Assembly: GCA_900544945.1 (NCBI GenBank)
Contig: UQXG01000090.1
Location: 1 to 9,621 of the forward strand
Length of the DNA stretch: 9,621 nucleotides
Direction of reading: 5' to 3'
Origin: an uncultured Eubacteriales bacterium
GTDB taxonomy: Bacteria > Bacillota > Clostridia > Oscillospirales > Oscillospiraceae
Notes under the pieces: generated by a model
The model's input: only the letters and a program-made list of their open reading frames with translations
The model's database searches: none
Told to the model about the DNA's origin: nothing
Part shown: in pieces, positions 1-6,256 of the stretch
Layout of the letters: each line of letters opens with the position of its first letter
Numbering within the stretch: the stretch's first letter is position 1
Position numbers and translations under genes: made by a program

Positions 1-1194
1 ATTTTCATCGCCTTTGCCTTCGGCTGCAACATCGGCTGCTCGGTGGTCGTGTCCCAGCTCTTCGGCGCGAAGAAGCTTTCGGAGCTGAAAACCGCCGTGT
101 ACACCACCCTGATTGCCAGCGGCGCGGTATGTCTGGTGCTGATGGTCTTCGGCACCGCGTTCTGCACCGATCTTCTGGAACTGATCCACACGCCCCAGGA
201 CATTCTGGCAGACTCCAAGCTGTACCTGGATATCTACATCTGGGGACTGCCCTTCGTGTTCTATTATAATGTAGCCACGGGCATTTTCTCCGCCCTGGGC
301 GATTCCAAAACCCCCTTCTATTTCCTGGCCGTCTCGTCCCTGTCCAACATTGCGGTGGACATTCTCTTCGTCACCGCTTTCAAAATGGGCGTAGCCGGTG
401 TGGCCTGGGCCACCTTCCTGTGCCAGGGCGTCAGCTGTGTGCTGGCGGTGATCGTGGTATTCAGCCGGTTCCGCACCATTGAGACTGCGGAAAAGCCCAA
501 GCTTTTCTCCGTGCCCCTGCTGAAAAAAATTGCCATCGTGGCCATTCCCAGCATTTTGCAGCAGAGCTTCATCTCCGTGGGCAACATCATCATTCAGAGT
601 GTTATCAACACCTTCGGCGCCAGCGTCATTGCGGGCTACTCCGCTTCCGTGAAGCTCAACAATCTGGTCATCACTTCCTTCACCACCCTGGGCAACGGCA
701 TTTCCAACTACACCGCTCAGAATGTGGGGGCGGACAAGCCCCTGCGGGTCTGCCAGGGCTTCCGGGCCGGGCTGAAGCTGGTATGGATGCTGTGCGTGCC
801 GCTGACGGTGCTTTACTTCCTGGCGGGTCAGTACCTGCTATACCTCTTCCTGGACAATCCCACAGGCACCGCCATGCAGGTGGGCATTCAGTTCCTGCGG
901 ATTCTGTCGCCGTTCTACTTTGTCGTCTCCGCCAAGCTGGTTTCCGACGGCATTCTCCGGGGTGCGGGGCAGATGAGGCCCTTTATGATCGCCACCTTCA
1001 CCGATCTGATTCTCCGGGTAGTGCTGGCCAAGGTGCTGTCCATTCCCTTCGGCCCTCTGGGCATCTGGTGTGCCTGGCCCATCGGCTGGAGCATTTCCGC
1101 GGTTATGTCCATATACTTCTACGAGAAAGGCCCCTGGAAGAAGGTGGAGGCCAAGGAAGCCCGGACGCCTGTTCCGGCTGCCGCGCAGAAGTAA
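1..1194 (+). CDS. MATE family efflux transporter, 5'-truncated by window edge
   Basis: Integral membrane antiporter of the MATE (multidrug and toxic compound extrusion) family, which exports drugs or metabolites in exchange for Na+ or H+. The reading frame is open from base 1 and ends with TAA at 1192-1194, giving 397 visible residues. Full-length members are about 440-460 residues, so roughly the first 50-60 residues, with the first membrane helix, are missing. The visible start (FGCNIGCSVVVSQLFGAKK) matches the TM2/loop region of the N-terminal half. A similar motif recurs in the second half (LGNGISNYTAQNVGADKPLR), as expected for the family's internal duplication. Many hydrophobic segments fill the rest, and the C-terminus is a short hydrophilic tail ending PVPAAAQK. 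Substrate cannot be predicted. The ATG at 43 is internal to the helix-2 motif and is not the true start. No strong terminator follows directly; see 1263-1290 and 1344-1379. Confidence 0.93.
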   Translation: MFIAFAFGCNIGCSVVVSQLFGAKKLSELKTAVYTTLIASGAVCLVLMVFGTAFCTDLLELIHTPQDILADSKLYLDIYIWGLPFVFYYNVATGIFSALGDSKTPFYFLAVSSLSNIAVDILFVTAFKMGVAGVAWATFLCQGVSCVLAVIVVFSRFRTIETAEKPKLFSVPLLKKIAIVAIPSILQQSFISVGNIIIQSVINTFGASVIAGYSASVKLNNLVITSFTTLGNGISNYTAQNVGADKPLRVCQGFRAGLKLVWMLCVPLTVLYFLAGQYLLYLFLDNPTGTAMQVGIQFLRILSPFYFVVSAKLVSDGILRGAGQMRPFMIATFTDLILRVVLAKVLSIPFGPLGIWCAWPIGWSISAVMSIYFYEKGPWKKVEAKEARTPVPAAAQK

Positions 1195-1209
1195 CCTGTA
1201 GGAATGTTC

Positions 1210-1238
1210 TTGTAATAAAAACATCTGTCTTCTATACA
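1210..1238 (+). promoter_or_regulatory. weak candidate sigma-A promoter upstream of AGCS gene
   Basis: TTGTAA (1210-1215) and TATACA (1233-1238) are separated by 17 bases, each matching 4 of 6 consensus positions. It lies just after the MATE stop codon in an AT-rich stretch. It is far weaker than the promoter at 1298-1326 and could be chance. Confidence 0.25.
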
Positions 1239-1262
1239 AAAACACTTCTGGGAATCTCCCTG

Positions 1263-1290
1263 TTTTCCGGCCTTTCGCCGAAAATTGTTT
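1263..1290 (+). terminator. possible weak terminator after MATE gene
   Basis: TTTT plus CGGC pairs with GCCG plus AAAA around a CTTTC loop, with one bulged C at 1267, followed by TTGTTT. It is the only hairpin between the MATE stop and the strong promoter at 1298. The short GC stem, the bulge and the interrupted T tract make it a doubtful terminator. Confidence 0.3.
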
Positions 1291-1297
1291 CCCCTAC

Positions 1298-1326
1298 TTG
1301 ACAGCATCGGCGATCCCGGGTATAAT
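1298..1326 (+). promoter_or_regulatory. perfect consensus sigma-A promoter for the AGCS symporter
   Basis: The -35 box TTGACA is at 1298-1303 and the -10 box TATAAT at 1321-1326. The spacer is exactly 17 bases, so all 12 consensus positions match. Transcription would start near 1332-1334, about 66 nt before the ATG at 1400. A full-consensus promoter is rare in bacterial chromosomes and suggests high initiation tempered downstream, here possibly by the hairpin at 1344-1379. Confidence 0.88.
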
Positions 1327-1343
1327 TTCCCCATCCTAACGGC

Positions 1344-1379
1344 AAAGACGTCGTATACTTCGGTATACGGCGTCTTTTT
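1344..1379 (+). terminator. leader terminator/attenuator-like hairpin with cUUCGg loop
   Basis: The arms 1344-1358 and 1363-1377 pair over 15 positions, with one G-U pair (1351 with 1370). They close a TTCG tetraloop flanked by C and G, the exceptionally stable C(UUCG)G form. The 3' arm runs into TTTTT (1375-1379). The form is that of an intrinsic terminator, but it sits about 11 nt downstream of the predicted transcription start and 20 nt before the AGCS start codon. It could end read-through from the MATE gene, attenuate the symporter transcript, or stabilise its 5' end. No alternative antiterminator pairing or known riboswitch is visible in the short leader. The inner CGTATAC/GTATACG dyad could also be a DNA operator. 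Confidence 0.75.
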
Positions 1380-1399
1380 CGTAGAAAGAAGGTTTTCTT

Positions 1400-2902
1400 A
1401 TGGTAGAATGGATCACGCAGGTAAATAACACCCTCAACGGTATTGTCTGGGGCTGGCCGGCCCTGATTCTGCTGGCCTTTGTGGGCGTGCTCACCAGCTG
1501 CATCACGAGATTTTTCCAGATCAGCCATCTGGGTCACTGGATGAAGCACACCATCGGTGCCATCTTCCACGACAGCGAGGTCACCTCCCACACGGCCGAT
1601 CGCTCCATTTCCCAGTTCCAGAGTCTGTGCACTGCCCTGGCCGCCACTGTGGGCACGGGCAATATCGTGGGCGTGGCCGGAGCTATCCTGGTTGGCGGTC
1701 CCGGGGCCGTGTTCTGGATGTGGCTCATTGCCTTCTTTGGCATGATGACGAACTACTCGGAAAATGTGCTGGGCATCTTCTACCGCCGGAAAAATGAGCT
1801 GGGCGAGTGGAGCGGCGGCGCCATGTACTACCTCCGGGACGGCCTGGGGGCGAAGAAGGGCTGCAAGACTGTCGGCAAGGTGCTGGCCGCGGCTTTCTCC
1901 GTGTTCTGCTTCCTGGCCTCCTTCGGCATCGGCAACATGACCCAGGTCAATTCCATTTCCGGCAATGTGTATTCCGTTTTCGGCGTGCCCACCTGGGCCA
2001 CGGGCATTGTCATCCTGATTTTGTGCGGCCTGGTCATCGTGGGCGGGCTGAAACGCATCGCCACTGTCACGGAGAAAATCGTTCCCTTCATGGTTCTTAT
2101 CTACATGGTGGGCACGATCGCCATTCTGGTGAAGAACTTTGCCATGATTCCCGCAGTATTCACGGCTATCTTCGAAGGGGCCTTTGCGTTAAAGGCCGCA
2201 GGCGGCGGCATTGTAGGCTACGGCATCAAGTTGGCCATTGAGCAGGGCATGAAGCGGGGTGTGTTTTCCAACGAGGCAGGCCTGGGCTCCTCGGTGATGG
2301 TGCACTCTAACTCCAACGTCCGGGAGCCTGTCAGACAGGGCATGTGGGGCATTTTTGAGGTTTTTGCCGATACCATGGTGGTGTGCACCCTCACCGCCTT
2401 CACGGTTCTGTCCTCAGGCCTCGTCGACCTGGACACCGGCATAGCCGTCACGGAATACGCGGGCGTGGAGCTGACCAAGGCAAACCTGGTGAGCACCGTG
2501 TTTACCATGAATTTCGGCTGGTTGGGCGGGGCCTTCGTGGCCATTGCGATTGTGCTCTTCGCCTATTCCACCGTCCTGGGATGGAGCCACTACGGTTCCA
2601 AGGCCTGCGAGTACCTGTTCGGTGCTAAGGCTACCAAGGTCTATCGGATCGTCTTCGTTCTGGCCACCTTCGGCGGGGCTGTGATGGGCGAAAATCTGGC
2701 CTGGGACATTGCCGATACCCTCAACGGTATGATGATGATCCCCAACCTGATCGGCGTAACGGTGCTCTCCCCAGTGGTCTACCGGATCACGAAGAACTAC
2801 GTCGCCCGGAAGATTCTGGGCAAATCCGAGGAGCCTATACTCTCCTCCTTCCCGGATATCCAGGCCGAGGCCGAAGCCGCCGTTCTGAATGGTGTGGAAT
2901 AA
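1400..2902 (+). CDS. sodium:alanine/glycine symporter, AGCS family
   Basis: A secondary transporter of the alanine or glycine:cation symporter family (TC 2.A.25; AlsT/DagA/AgcS type), predicted to import alanine or glycine with Na+ at the cytoplasmic membrane. Length is 500 residues, normal for the family. The family signature around residues 73-96 is present (FQSLCTALAATVGTGNIVGVAGAI is the region), as is the downstream FSNEAGLGSS region near residues 291-300. About ten or more hydrophobic helices are visible, and the acidic C-terminal tail (EAEAEAAVLNGVE) is cytosolic-like. The start is ATG at 1400, preceded by AGAAGG (1387-1392) with a 7-nt spacer. The gene has its own perfect promoter (1298-1326) and a hairpin in the leader, so it appears to be a single-gene unit independent of the MATE gene. 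Exact amino-acid preference is not readable from sequence. Confidence 0.96.
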   Translation: MVEWITQVNNTLNGIVWGWPALILLAFVGVLTSCITRFFQISHLGHWMKHTIGAIFHDSEVTSHTADRSISQFQSLCTALAATVGTGNIVGVAGAILVGGPGAVFWMWLIAFFGMMTNYSENVLGIFYRRKNELGEWSGGAMYYLRDGLGAKKGCKTVGKVLAAAFSVFCFLASFGIGNMTQVNSISGNVYSVFGVPTWATGIVILILCGLVIVGGLKRIATVTEKIVPFMVLIYMVGTIAILVKNFAMIPAVFTAIFEGAFALKAAGGGIVGYGIKLAIEQGMKRGVFSNEAGLGSSVMVHSNSNVREPVRQGMWGIFEVFADTMVVCTLTAFTVLSSGLVDLDTGIAVTEYAGVELTKANLVSTVFTMNFGWLGGAFVAIAIVLFAYSTVLGWSHYGSKACEYLFGAKATKVYRIVFVLATFGGAVMGENLAWDIADTLNGMMMIPNLIGVTVLSPVVYRITKNYVARKILGKSEEPILSSFPDIQAEAEAAVLNGVE

Positions 2903-2938
2903 TCACACAAAATACACATCGTAATCCGAAAGCGCCTC

Positions 2939-2990
2939 ATACTGAACTCCAATTAAAATCTTTTTAAAGATTTTGATTGGAGTTCAGTAT
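2939..2990. repeat. 52-nt near-perfect palindrome, possible miniature mobile element
   Basis: The left arm 2939-2963 and right arm 2966-2990 are reverse complements over 25 positions with a single difference, which would be a G-U pair in RNA. Only two bases (TT) separate them. After a C/C mismatch the symmetry extends by two more pairs (2936-2937 with 2992-2993). The outer ends read ATACTGAACTCC and its complement, so a TA lies just inside each edge, like the TA duplication of Tc1/mariner or IS630-type insertions; that reading is inference. No T tract follows and the GC content is low, so it is not a typical intrinsic terminator. In RNA it would form a long duplex after the AGCS stop codon, an RNase III-type target. 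Confidence 0.8.
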
Positions 2991-3016
2991 CAGATAGACC
3001 CTAAGAAATAGTATCA

Positions 3017-3050
3017 AAAGCCGCCTGCGTCGGAAGACACAGGCGGCTTT
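3017..3050. terminator. bidirectional intrinsic terminator between convergent genes
   Basis: The arms 3017-3027 and 3040-3050 form an 11-bp stem (AAAGCCGCCTG with CAGGCGGCTTT). It continues after one mismatch into a 3-bp GTC/GAC stem capped by a GGAA tetraloop. The A and T ends give a short T run on either strand (CTTT on +, CTTTT on -). It sits between the + strand AGCS gene and the - strand antiporter, whose stop codons face each other, so it probably serves both. Confidence 0.82.
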
Positions 3051-3068
3051 GCATATTTCCGGAATTTC

Positions 3069-4337
3069 TCAGTCCTTGTTTTCCTGGCGGGCATCGGTGC
3101 GGCCCTCGGGCTTGATTTCGCCCACGGCCAGCAGAGAACGCTTGGTCAGCGCGGGGCCAACCAGCTCATACACCAGCACGCTGAAGAGCACCACATTCCG
3201 GGCCAGGGCACCGTCGGGCAAGGAAGCCGCGGTGATTGCCATGCCCAGAGCCACACCTGCCTGGGGAAGCAGGGTAATGCCCAGGTGATCGGTGATGTTC
3301 TTGGGCTGGCCGGTGATCTTGCAGCTGAAGGCCGCGCCGTAGTACTTGCCTGCGCTCCGGGCGATGATGAACAGCACACCGACAAGCAGGGTCACAGGCT
3401 GAGCCAGCACGTTCAGATCCAGCTCCGCGCCGGAAATCACAAAGAACAGCACATTGATGGGGGTGGTCCAGCCCTCGATTCTGCCAATCAGCTCTTCAGA
3501 GGTGGAGCAGATATTGCAGAAGATCGTGCCGGTCATCATGCACACCAGCAGCAGAGAGAAGCCGCAATGGATACCTGCCACGTCAAACTCGATCATGCTC
3601 AGGCCGACGGTCAGCAGCACAAAGGCCACGGAAATGCTCATACGCTTGGAACGGGAGTGGAAGAACTGCTCCACCCAATTCAGAAGCCAGCCCATCGCTG
3701 CGCCCAGACCCAAGGACAGAATCACTTCCACAATCGGCTCTACCACCACGGCTACCACGCTCACATGACCGGCAGACAGTGCGGTGGCAATGCCGAAGGA
3801 AACGCTGAATAGCACCAGACCTACCGCGTCATCGATGGCAACCACCAGCATCAGAAGCCGGGTCAGAGGGCCGTCAGCCTTATACTGACGGATGACCATC
3901 AGGGTTGCGGCAGGAGCCGTCGCAGAAGCGATGGCGCCCAGGGTGATGGCGCAGGAGATGGTAATCAGGCTGGGGAACAGCAAATGCAGCACAATCAGGG
4001 TCACATCCACGAAGATCGTGGCGATCACCGCCTGCAAAATGCCGATGGTAATGGCCTTGGCACCGGTCTCCTTCAGCTGGCGCAGACGGAACTCGTTGCC
4101 CATGGTAAAGGCGATGAAGCCCAGTGCCGTCTGGGTCACGATCTTCATAGCCTCCACCTGGTCGGCGTTGTTAAAGCCCAGGCCGGGCACCTTCAGCGCG
4201 CCGATGCAGAAGGGCCCCAGCAGCAGACCTGCCACCAGGTAGGCGGTGACTGCGGGCAGATTCACCAGCTTGGTCAGCCGGGACATCATCAGACCGCCAA
4301 CCAACGCGACGGCCAGAGAAATCAGATATACTTCCAC
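3069..4337 (-). CDS. CPA2-like cation:proton antiporter (Na+/H+ or K+/H+ exchanger)
   Basis: Membrane antiporter of the monovalent cation:proton antiporter superfamily (CPA2/KefB-NapA-like exchanger domain), exchanging Na+ or K+ for H+ across the cytoplasmic membrane. From the GTG start the protein has 422 residues and about 12-13 hydrophobic helices. Family marks seen are LPAVTAYLVAGLLLGP (27-42), ATAPAA in the unwound-helix region (139-144), the paired Asp of AIDDAVG (169-170), typical of the ion-binding site of electrogenic members, and ARSAGKYYGA (326-335) followed by PQAGVALGMA (358-367). The C-terminus is a short charged tail with no RCK/TrkA nucleotide-binding domain, unlike KefB/KefC. 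The GTG at 4335-4337 is preferred because GTGAGG lies 8 nt upstream. The longer in-frame extension to 4598 has soluble, low-quality sequence and runs across both divergent promoters. The gene is transcribed alone from 4386-4414 and ends at the shared terminator 3017-3050. Ion specificity is uncertain. Confidence 0.92.
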   Translation of the reverse strand: MEVYLISLAVALVGGLMMSRLTKLVNLPAVTAYLVAGLLLGPFCIGALKVPGLGFNNADQVEAMKIVTQTALGFIAFTMGNEFRLRQLKETGAKAITIGILQAVIATIFVDVTLIVLHLLFPSLITISCAITLGAIASATAPAATLMVIRQYKADGPLTRLLMLVVAIDDAVGLVLFSVSFGIATALSAGHVSVVAVVVEPIVEVILSLGLGAAMGWLLNWVEQFFHSRSKRMSISVAFVLLTVGLSMIEFDVAGIHCGFSLLLVCMMTGTIFCNICSTSEELIGRIEGWTTPINVLFFVISGAELDLNVLAQPVTLLVGVLFIIARSAGKYYGAAFSCKITGQPKNITDHLGITLLPQAGVALGMAITAASLPDGALARNVVLFSVLVYELVGPALTKRSLLAVGEIKPEGRTDARQENKD

Positions 4338-4345
4338 GTTGACTA

Positions 4346-4351
4346 CCTCAC
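4346..4351 (-). promoter_or_regulatory. ribosome binding site fixing the antiporter GTG start
   Basis: On the - strand this reads GTGAGG, 8 nt before the GTG at 4335-4337. It decides in favour of a 422-residue protein over the longer open frame, because no comparable site precedes the upstream ATG codons. Confidence 0.7.
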
Positions 4352-4385
4352 TTTTGATATAGAATTCCAACTTTTTAACTTCGTT

Positions 4386-4414
4386 ATCATAGCACCAAAC
4401 CAAAGCGACGGCAA
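4386..4414 (-). promoter_or_regulatory. sigma-A promoter for the antiporter
   Basis: Read on the - strand, TTGCCG (4414-4409) and TATGAT (4391-4386) are separated by 17 bases. Transcription would begin near 4379, leaving a leader of about 42 nt before the GTG. The position fits the antiporter and is back-to-back with the DUF5662 promoter. Confidence 0.7.
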
Positions 4415-4424
4415 GACACATTCC

Positions 4425-4494
4425 TGCCAAAATTTCAGGAAGAATGCCGAATTCTTTGTGCATTTCATCCGTATTTTGGCATTCATTTTGCACA
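4425..4494. repeat. nested inverted repeats in the divergent intergenic region
   Basis: TGCCAAAAT at 4425-4433 is the exact inverted repeat of ATTTTGGCA at 4473-4481. A second pair, TGTGCA (4457-4462) and TGCACA (4489-4494), interleaves with it. TTCCTG (4421-4426) also pairs with CAGGAA further right. They lie upstream of both promoters, where operators for a shared regulator might be, but no known binding motif is recognised. Confidence 0.35.
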
Positions 4495-4551
4495 CATCCC
4501 ACAAAGCCGTCTCCTTCTTTTTCCGGAAGTTCCCCGAAAAAAGGACAGCTC

Positions 4552-4580
4552 TTGCTTTCTTTGCCCAAAGGGCGTATAAT
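4552..4580 (+). promoter_or_regulatory. sigma-A promoter for the DUF5662/glycosyltransferase-like unit
   Basis: A perfect -10 box TATAAT (4575-4580) lies 17 bases after TTGCTT (4552-4557). Transcription would start near 4587, with GGAGGG (4599-4604) and the ATG at 4610 close behind, giving a leader of only about 23 nt. Confidence 0.75.
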
Positions 4581-4609
4581 GGAGAAAACACGAAACACGG
4601 AGGGATACC

Positions 4610-5179
4610 ATGAAGCCCTGGCAGCATTTGAAAACCATCACCCATCATCGCTGGCTCGTCCGGCTGGGGTGCTTCCGGGTGGGACTTTACCGTCAGGGCA
4701 TTGCCCATGACCTGTCCAAGTACTCCCCCACGGAATTCTGGATCGGCGCCCGGTACTACCAGGGCAACCGCAGTCCCAACGCCGCAGAGCGGGAAGATAA
4801 GGGCTACAGCGAGGCCTGGATGCACCACAAGGGCCGCAACCGGCACCACTATGAATACTGGACGGACATGAACCCGCAGACCCGCCGATACGAACCCATT
4901 CCCATGCCCCGGAAATACCTGGTGGAAATGGTCATGGATCGGCGGGCGGCCTGCATGACCTACCAAGGCAAGGCCTATCGGGACGATGCTGCCTTGAAGT
5001 ATTTCACAAAGGGCCGGGAGCGAACGCTGATGCACCCGGAAACCGCCCGGCAGCTGGAGTACATTCTGACTATGCTGGCAAATCAGGGGGAAGAAACCAC
5101 ATTCCGATATCTGAAAGACAGCGTGCTTGCCGGGAAGCCCTTTCCCTGGGAGCCGGGAGGAGAACATGGAAAAAATTAA
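4610..5179 (+). CDS. DUF5662 family protein with HD-hydrolase-like residues
   Basis: A 189-residue soluble protein resembling the DUF5662 family of Firmicutes, whose function is not known to me. Recognition rests on the AHDLSKYSPTEFWIGARYYQG block (32-52), SPNAAEREDKGYS (55-67) and MHHKGRNRHHYEYW (71-84). The visible HD pair (33-34), the HH pairs (72-73 and 79-80) and D110 of EMVMDRR resemble, in order and spacing, a metal-binding HD phosphohydrolase. That catalytic role is inference. No signal peptide or membrane segment is seen. The ATG at 4610 is set by GGAGGG (4599-4604) with a 5-nt spacer, and the promoter is at 4552-4580. Its 3' end overlaps the next gene by 14 nt, so the two are co-transcribed and probably co-translated. 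The high His content is a family trait. Confidence 0.88.
   Translation: MKPWQHLKTITHHRWLVRLGCFRVGLYRQGIAHDLSKYSPTEFWIGARYYQGNRSPNAAEREDKGYSEAWMHHKGRNRHHYEYWTDMNPQTRRYEPIPMPRKYLVEMVMDRRAACMTYQGKAYRDDAALKYFTKGRERTLMHPETARQLEYILTMLANQGEETTFRYLKDSVLAGKPFPWEPGGEHGKN
5155..5162 (+). promoter_or_regulatory. ribosome binding site inside the DUF5662 gene, fixing the next start
   Basis: GGGAGG at 5155-5160, continuing AG, lies about 5 nt before the ATG at 5166. This favours 5166 over the in-frame ATG at 5127, which lacks a comparable site and would overlap the upstream gene by 53 nt. The site sits within the last codons of the DUF5662 gene, consistent with translational coupling. Confidence 0.75.
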
Positions 5180-6200
5180 GGTCATTATTCCCACCCACAT
5201 TCATCACTGCGCCCAGCTGATTACCGGCTTTCTCATGCTTCGGGAGCAGGGCTGGGACATAGAACTTGTGAACCGGGCGGACGACAGGCACTTTGCCTAC
5301 CATGGCCTTCCCTGCCTGTTCGCCGAATATCGGGGAAAAACCCTGTTTTATGACGTATGGGACGGCTATCAGGATCCTCCGGACATGTTAAAGGCTATGG
5401 AGGTCTGCGATTTTTACTTCAAGCGCAGCTTTTCCCCGGAAAAAAACCGTGAAATTTTCGGAGATCACGCGAAAAAAGTCTATCCTCTTGGTTTTAACTA
5501 CTATGTGACCCACCGGAAAAATCCGGTGGATGAACCATTGTGGAAAGCCATGCTCCGACCCTTCCAGGGCAAGACCCCGGCTCGGTACTTTGTGCCGGAG
5601 GTTTTTGAGGGGGACGGGAGGGCCCCCGTCCATCAGCCGCCGAAAATCCTGTTTCTGGCCCGGCTCTGGGGACGGGAGGCCTGGCTGGAGGGAGATCCCG
5701 CCAACGACGAGCGGGAGGAAATCAGCCGCACCCGGATTGAAATCATCCGGTCTCTCCGGGATGCCTATGGGGAGAACTTCGTGGGCGGTATCAACGACTG
5801 CCCTCTGTCCCGGCAGCTGGCTCCTGATCTGATTGTCCCCCGGGAGCTGACCGAGCGGCGGCACTATCTGAGAGCCGTCCACGCCAGCGACATCTGCATC
5901 GGCTCCACGGGACTCCACGGCAGCATCGGTGGAAAATCCGGCGAATATGTAGCCGCCGCCAAGGCCATCGTCCACGAGAAATTTCACTATCAGGTCACGG
6001 GAGATTTCCGGGAAGGCGTTAACTATCTGTCCTTCCGCACCGCCCAGGAGTGCGTGGACGCGGTGGGACATCTGGTGGAGCACCCTGCGGAAATTGCCGC
6101 CATGAAGCAAGCCAACGCCGCCTACTATCAGCAGTATCTGCGGCCGGATCGGCTCATTGCCAACAGCCTTGCCGTCGTGGACAAAGCCCTTGATGACTGA
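5166..6200 (+). CDS. glycosyltransferase-like protein (GT-B type fold suspected)
   Basis: A 344-residue soluble protein with a two-domain layout like GT-B glycosyltransferases. The N-terminal part starts with a Rossmann-type strand (KIKVIIPTHIHHCAQLITGF, 3-22) and ends with VYPLGFNYYVTH (105-115). After a linker the second half begins with KILFLARLWG (160-169), a position where GT4-like enzymes have a similar 'lfvGRL' strand. It continues to SDICIGSTGLHGSIGGKSGEYVAAAKAIV (241-269), reminiscent of the donor-nucleotide loop and its conserved Glu. A C-terminal helix (HPAEIAAMKQANAAYYQQY) is typical of the end of GT-B proteins. No membrane helix is seen. Acceptor, donor and family are unknown, and the fold call rests on motif resemblance only. 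It follows the DUF5662 gene with a 14-nt overlap and ends at the terminator 6205-6240. Confidence 0.75.
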   Translation: MEKIKVIIPTHIHHCAQLITGFLMLREQGWDIELVNRADDRHFAYHGLPCLFAEYRGKTLFYDVWDGYQDPPDMLKAMEVCDFYFKRSFSPEKNREIFGDHAKKVYPLGFNYYVTHRKNPVDEPLWKAMLRPFQGKTPARYFVPEVFEGDGRAPVHQPPKILFLARLWGREAWLEGDPANDEREEISRTRIEIIRSLRDAYGENFVGGINDCPLSRQLAPDLIVPRELTERRHYLRAVHASDICIGSTGLHGSIGGKSGEYVAAAKAIVHEKFHYQVTGDFREGVNYLSFRTAQECVDAVGHLVEHPAEIAAMKQANAAYYQQYLRPDRLIANSLAVVDKALDD

Positions 6201-6204
6201 AAAG

Positions 6205-6240
6205 ACGCTGGCATTGCGGTTTCGCAATGCCAGCGTTTTC
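6205..6240 (+). terminator. strong intrinsic terminator after the glycosyltransferase-like gene
   Basis: A perfect 14-bp stem, 6205-6218 with 6223-6236, has a GTTT loop and is followed by TTTTC and more T-rich sequence (TCTTTA). It begins 4 nt after the TGA of the + strand unit. On the - strand the hairpin is followed by CTTTTC, so it may also end the M18/coaE/sua5 transcript that converges here. Confidence 0.9.
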
Positions 6241-6256
6241 TCTTTATGCCAGATAG

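Noticed and set aside
1195..1399. Possible riboswitch or small RNA gene upstream of the AGCS gene, such as a glycine riboswitch
   Set aside because: The leader after the predicted start is only about 66 nt and is mostly the single hairpin. None of the conserved cores of glycine or other known riboswitches is recognisable.
2892..2908. GTGTG/CACAC inverted repeat across the AGCS stop codon
   Set aside because: Arms of only 5 bp with a 7-base loop are expected by chance, and there is no T tract or other support.
3285..3812. + strand open frame opposite the antiporter, rich in His and Gln
   Set aside because: The unusual composition arises from reading the complement of hydrophobic codons. It has no start signal, and the - strand gene is clearly real.
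4338..4598. N-terminal extension of the antiporter frame to an ATG at 4596-4598
   Set aside because: The extension encodes a charged, Cys-rich, non-membrane stretch. It spans the antiporter's own promoter and the divergent promoter and has no ribosome binding site, whereas the GTG at 4337 has GTGAGG at good spacing.
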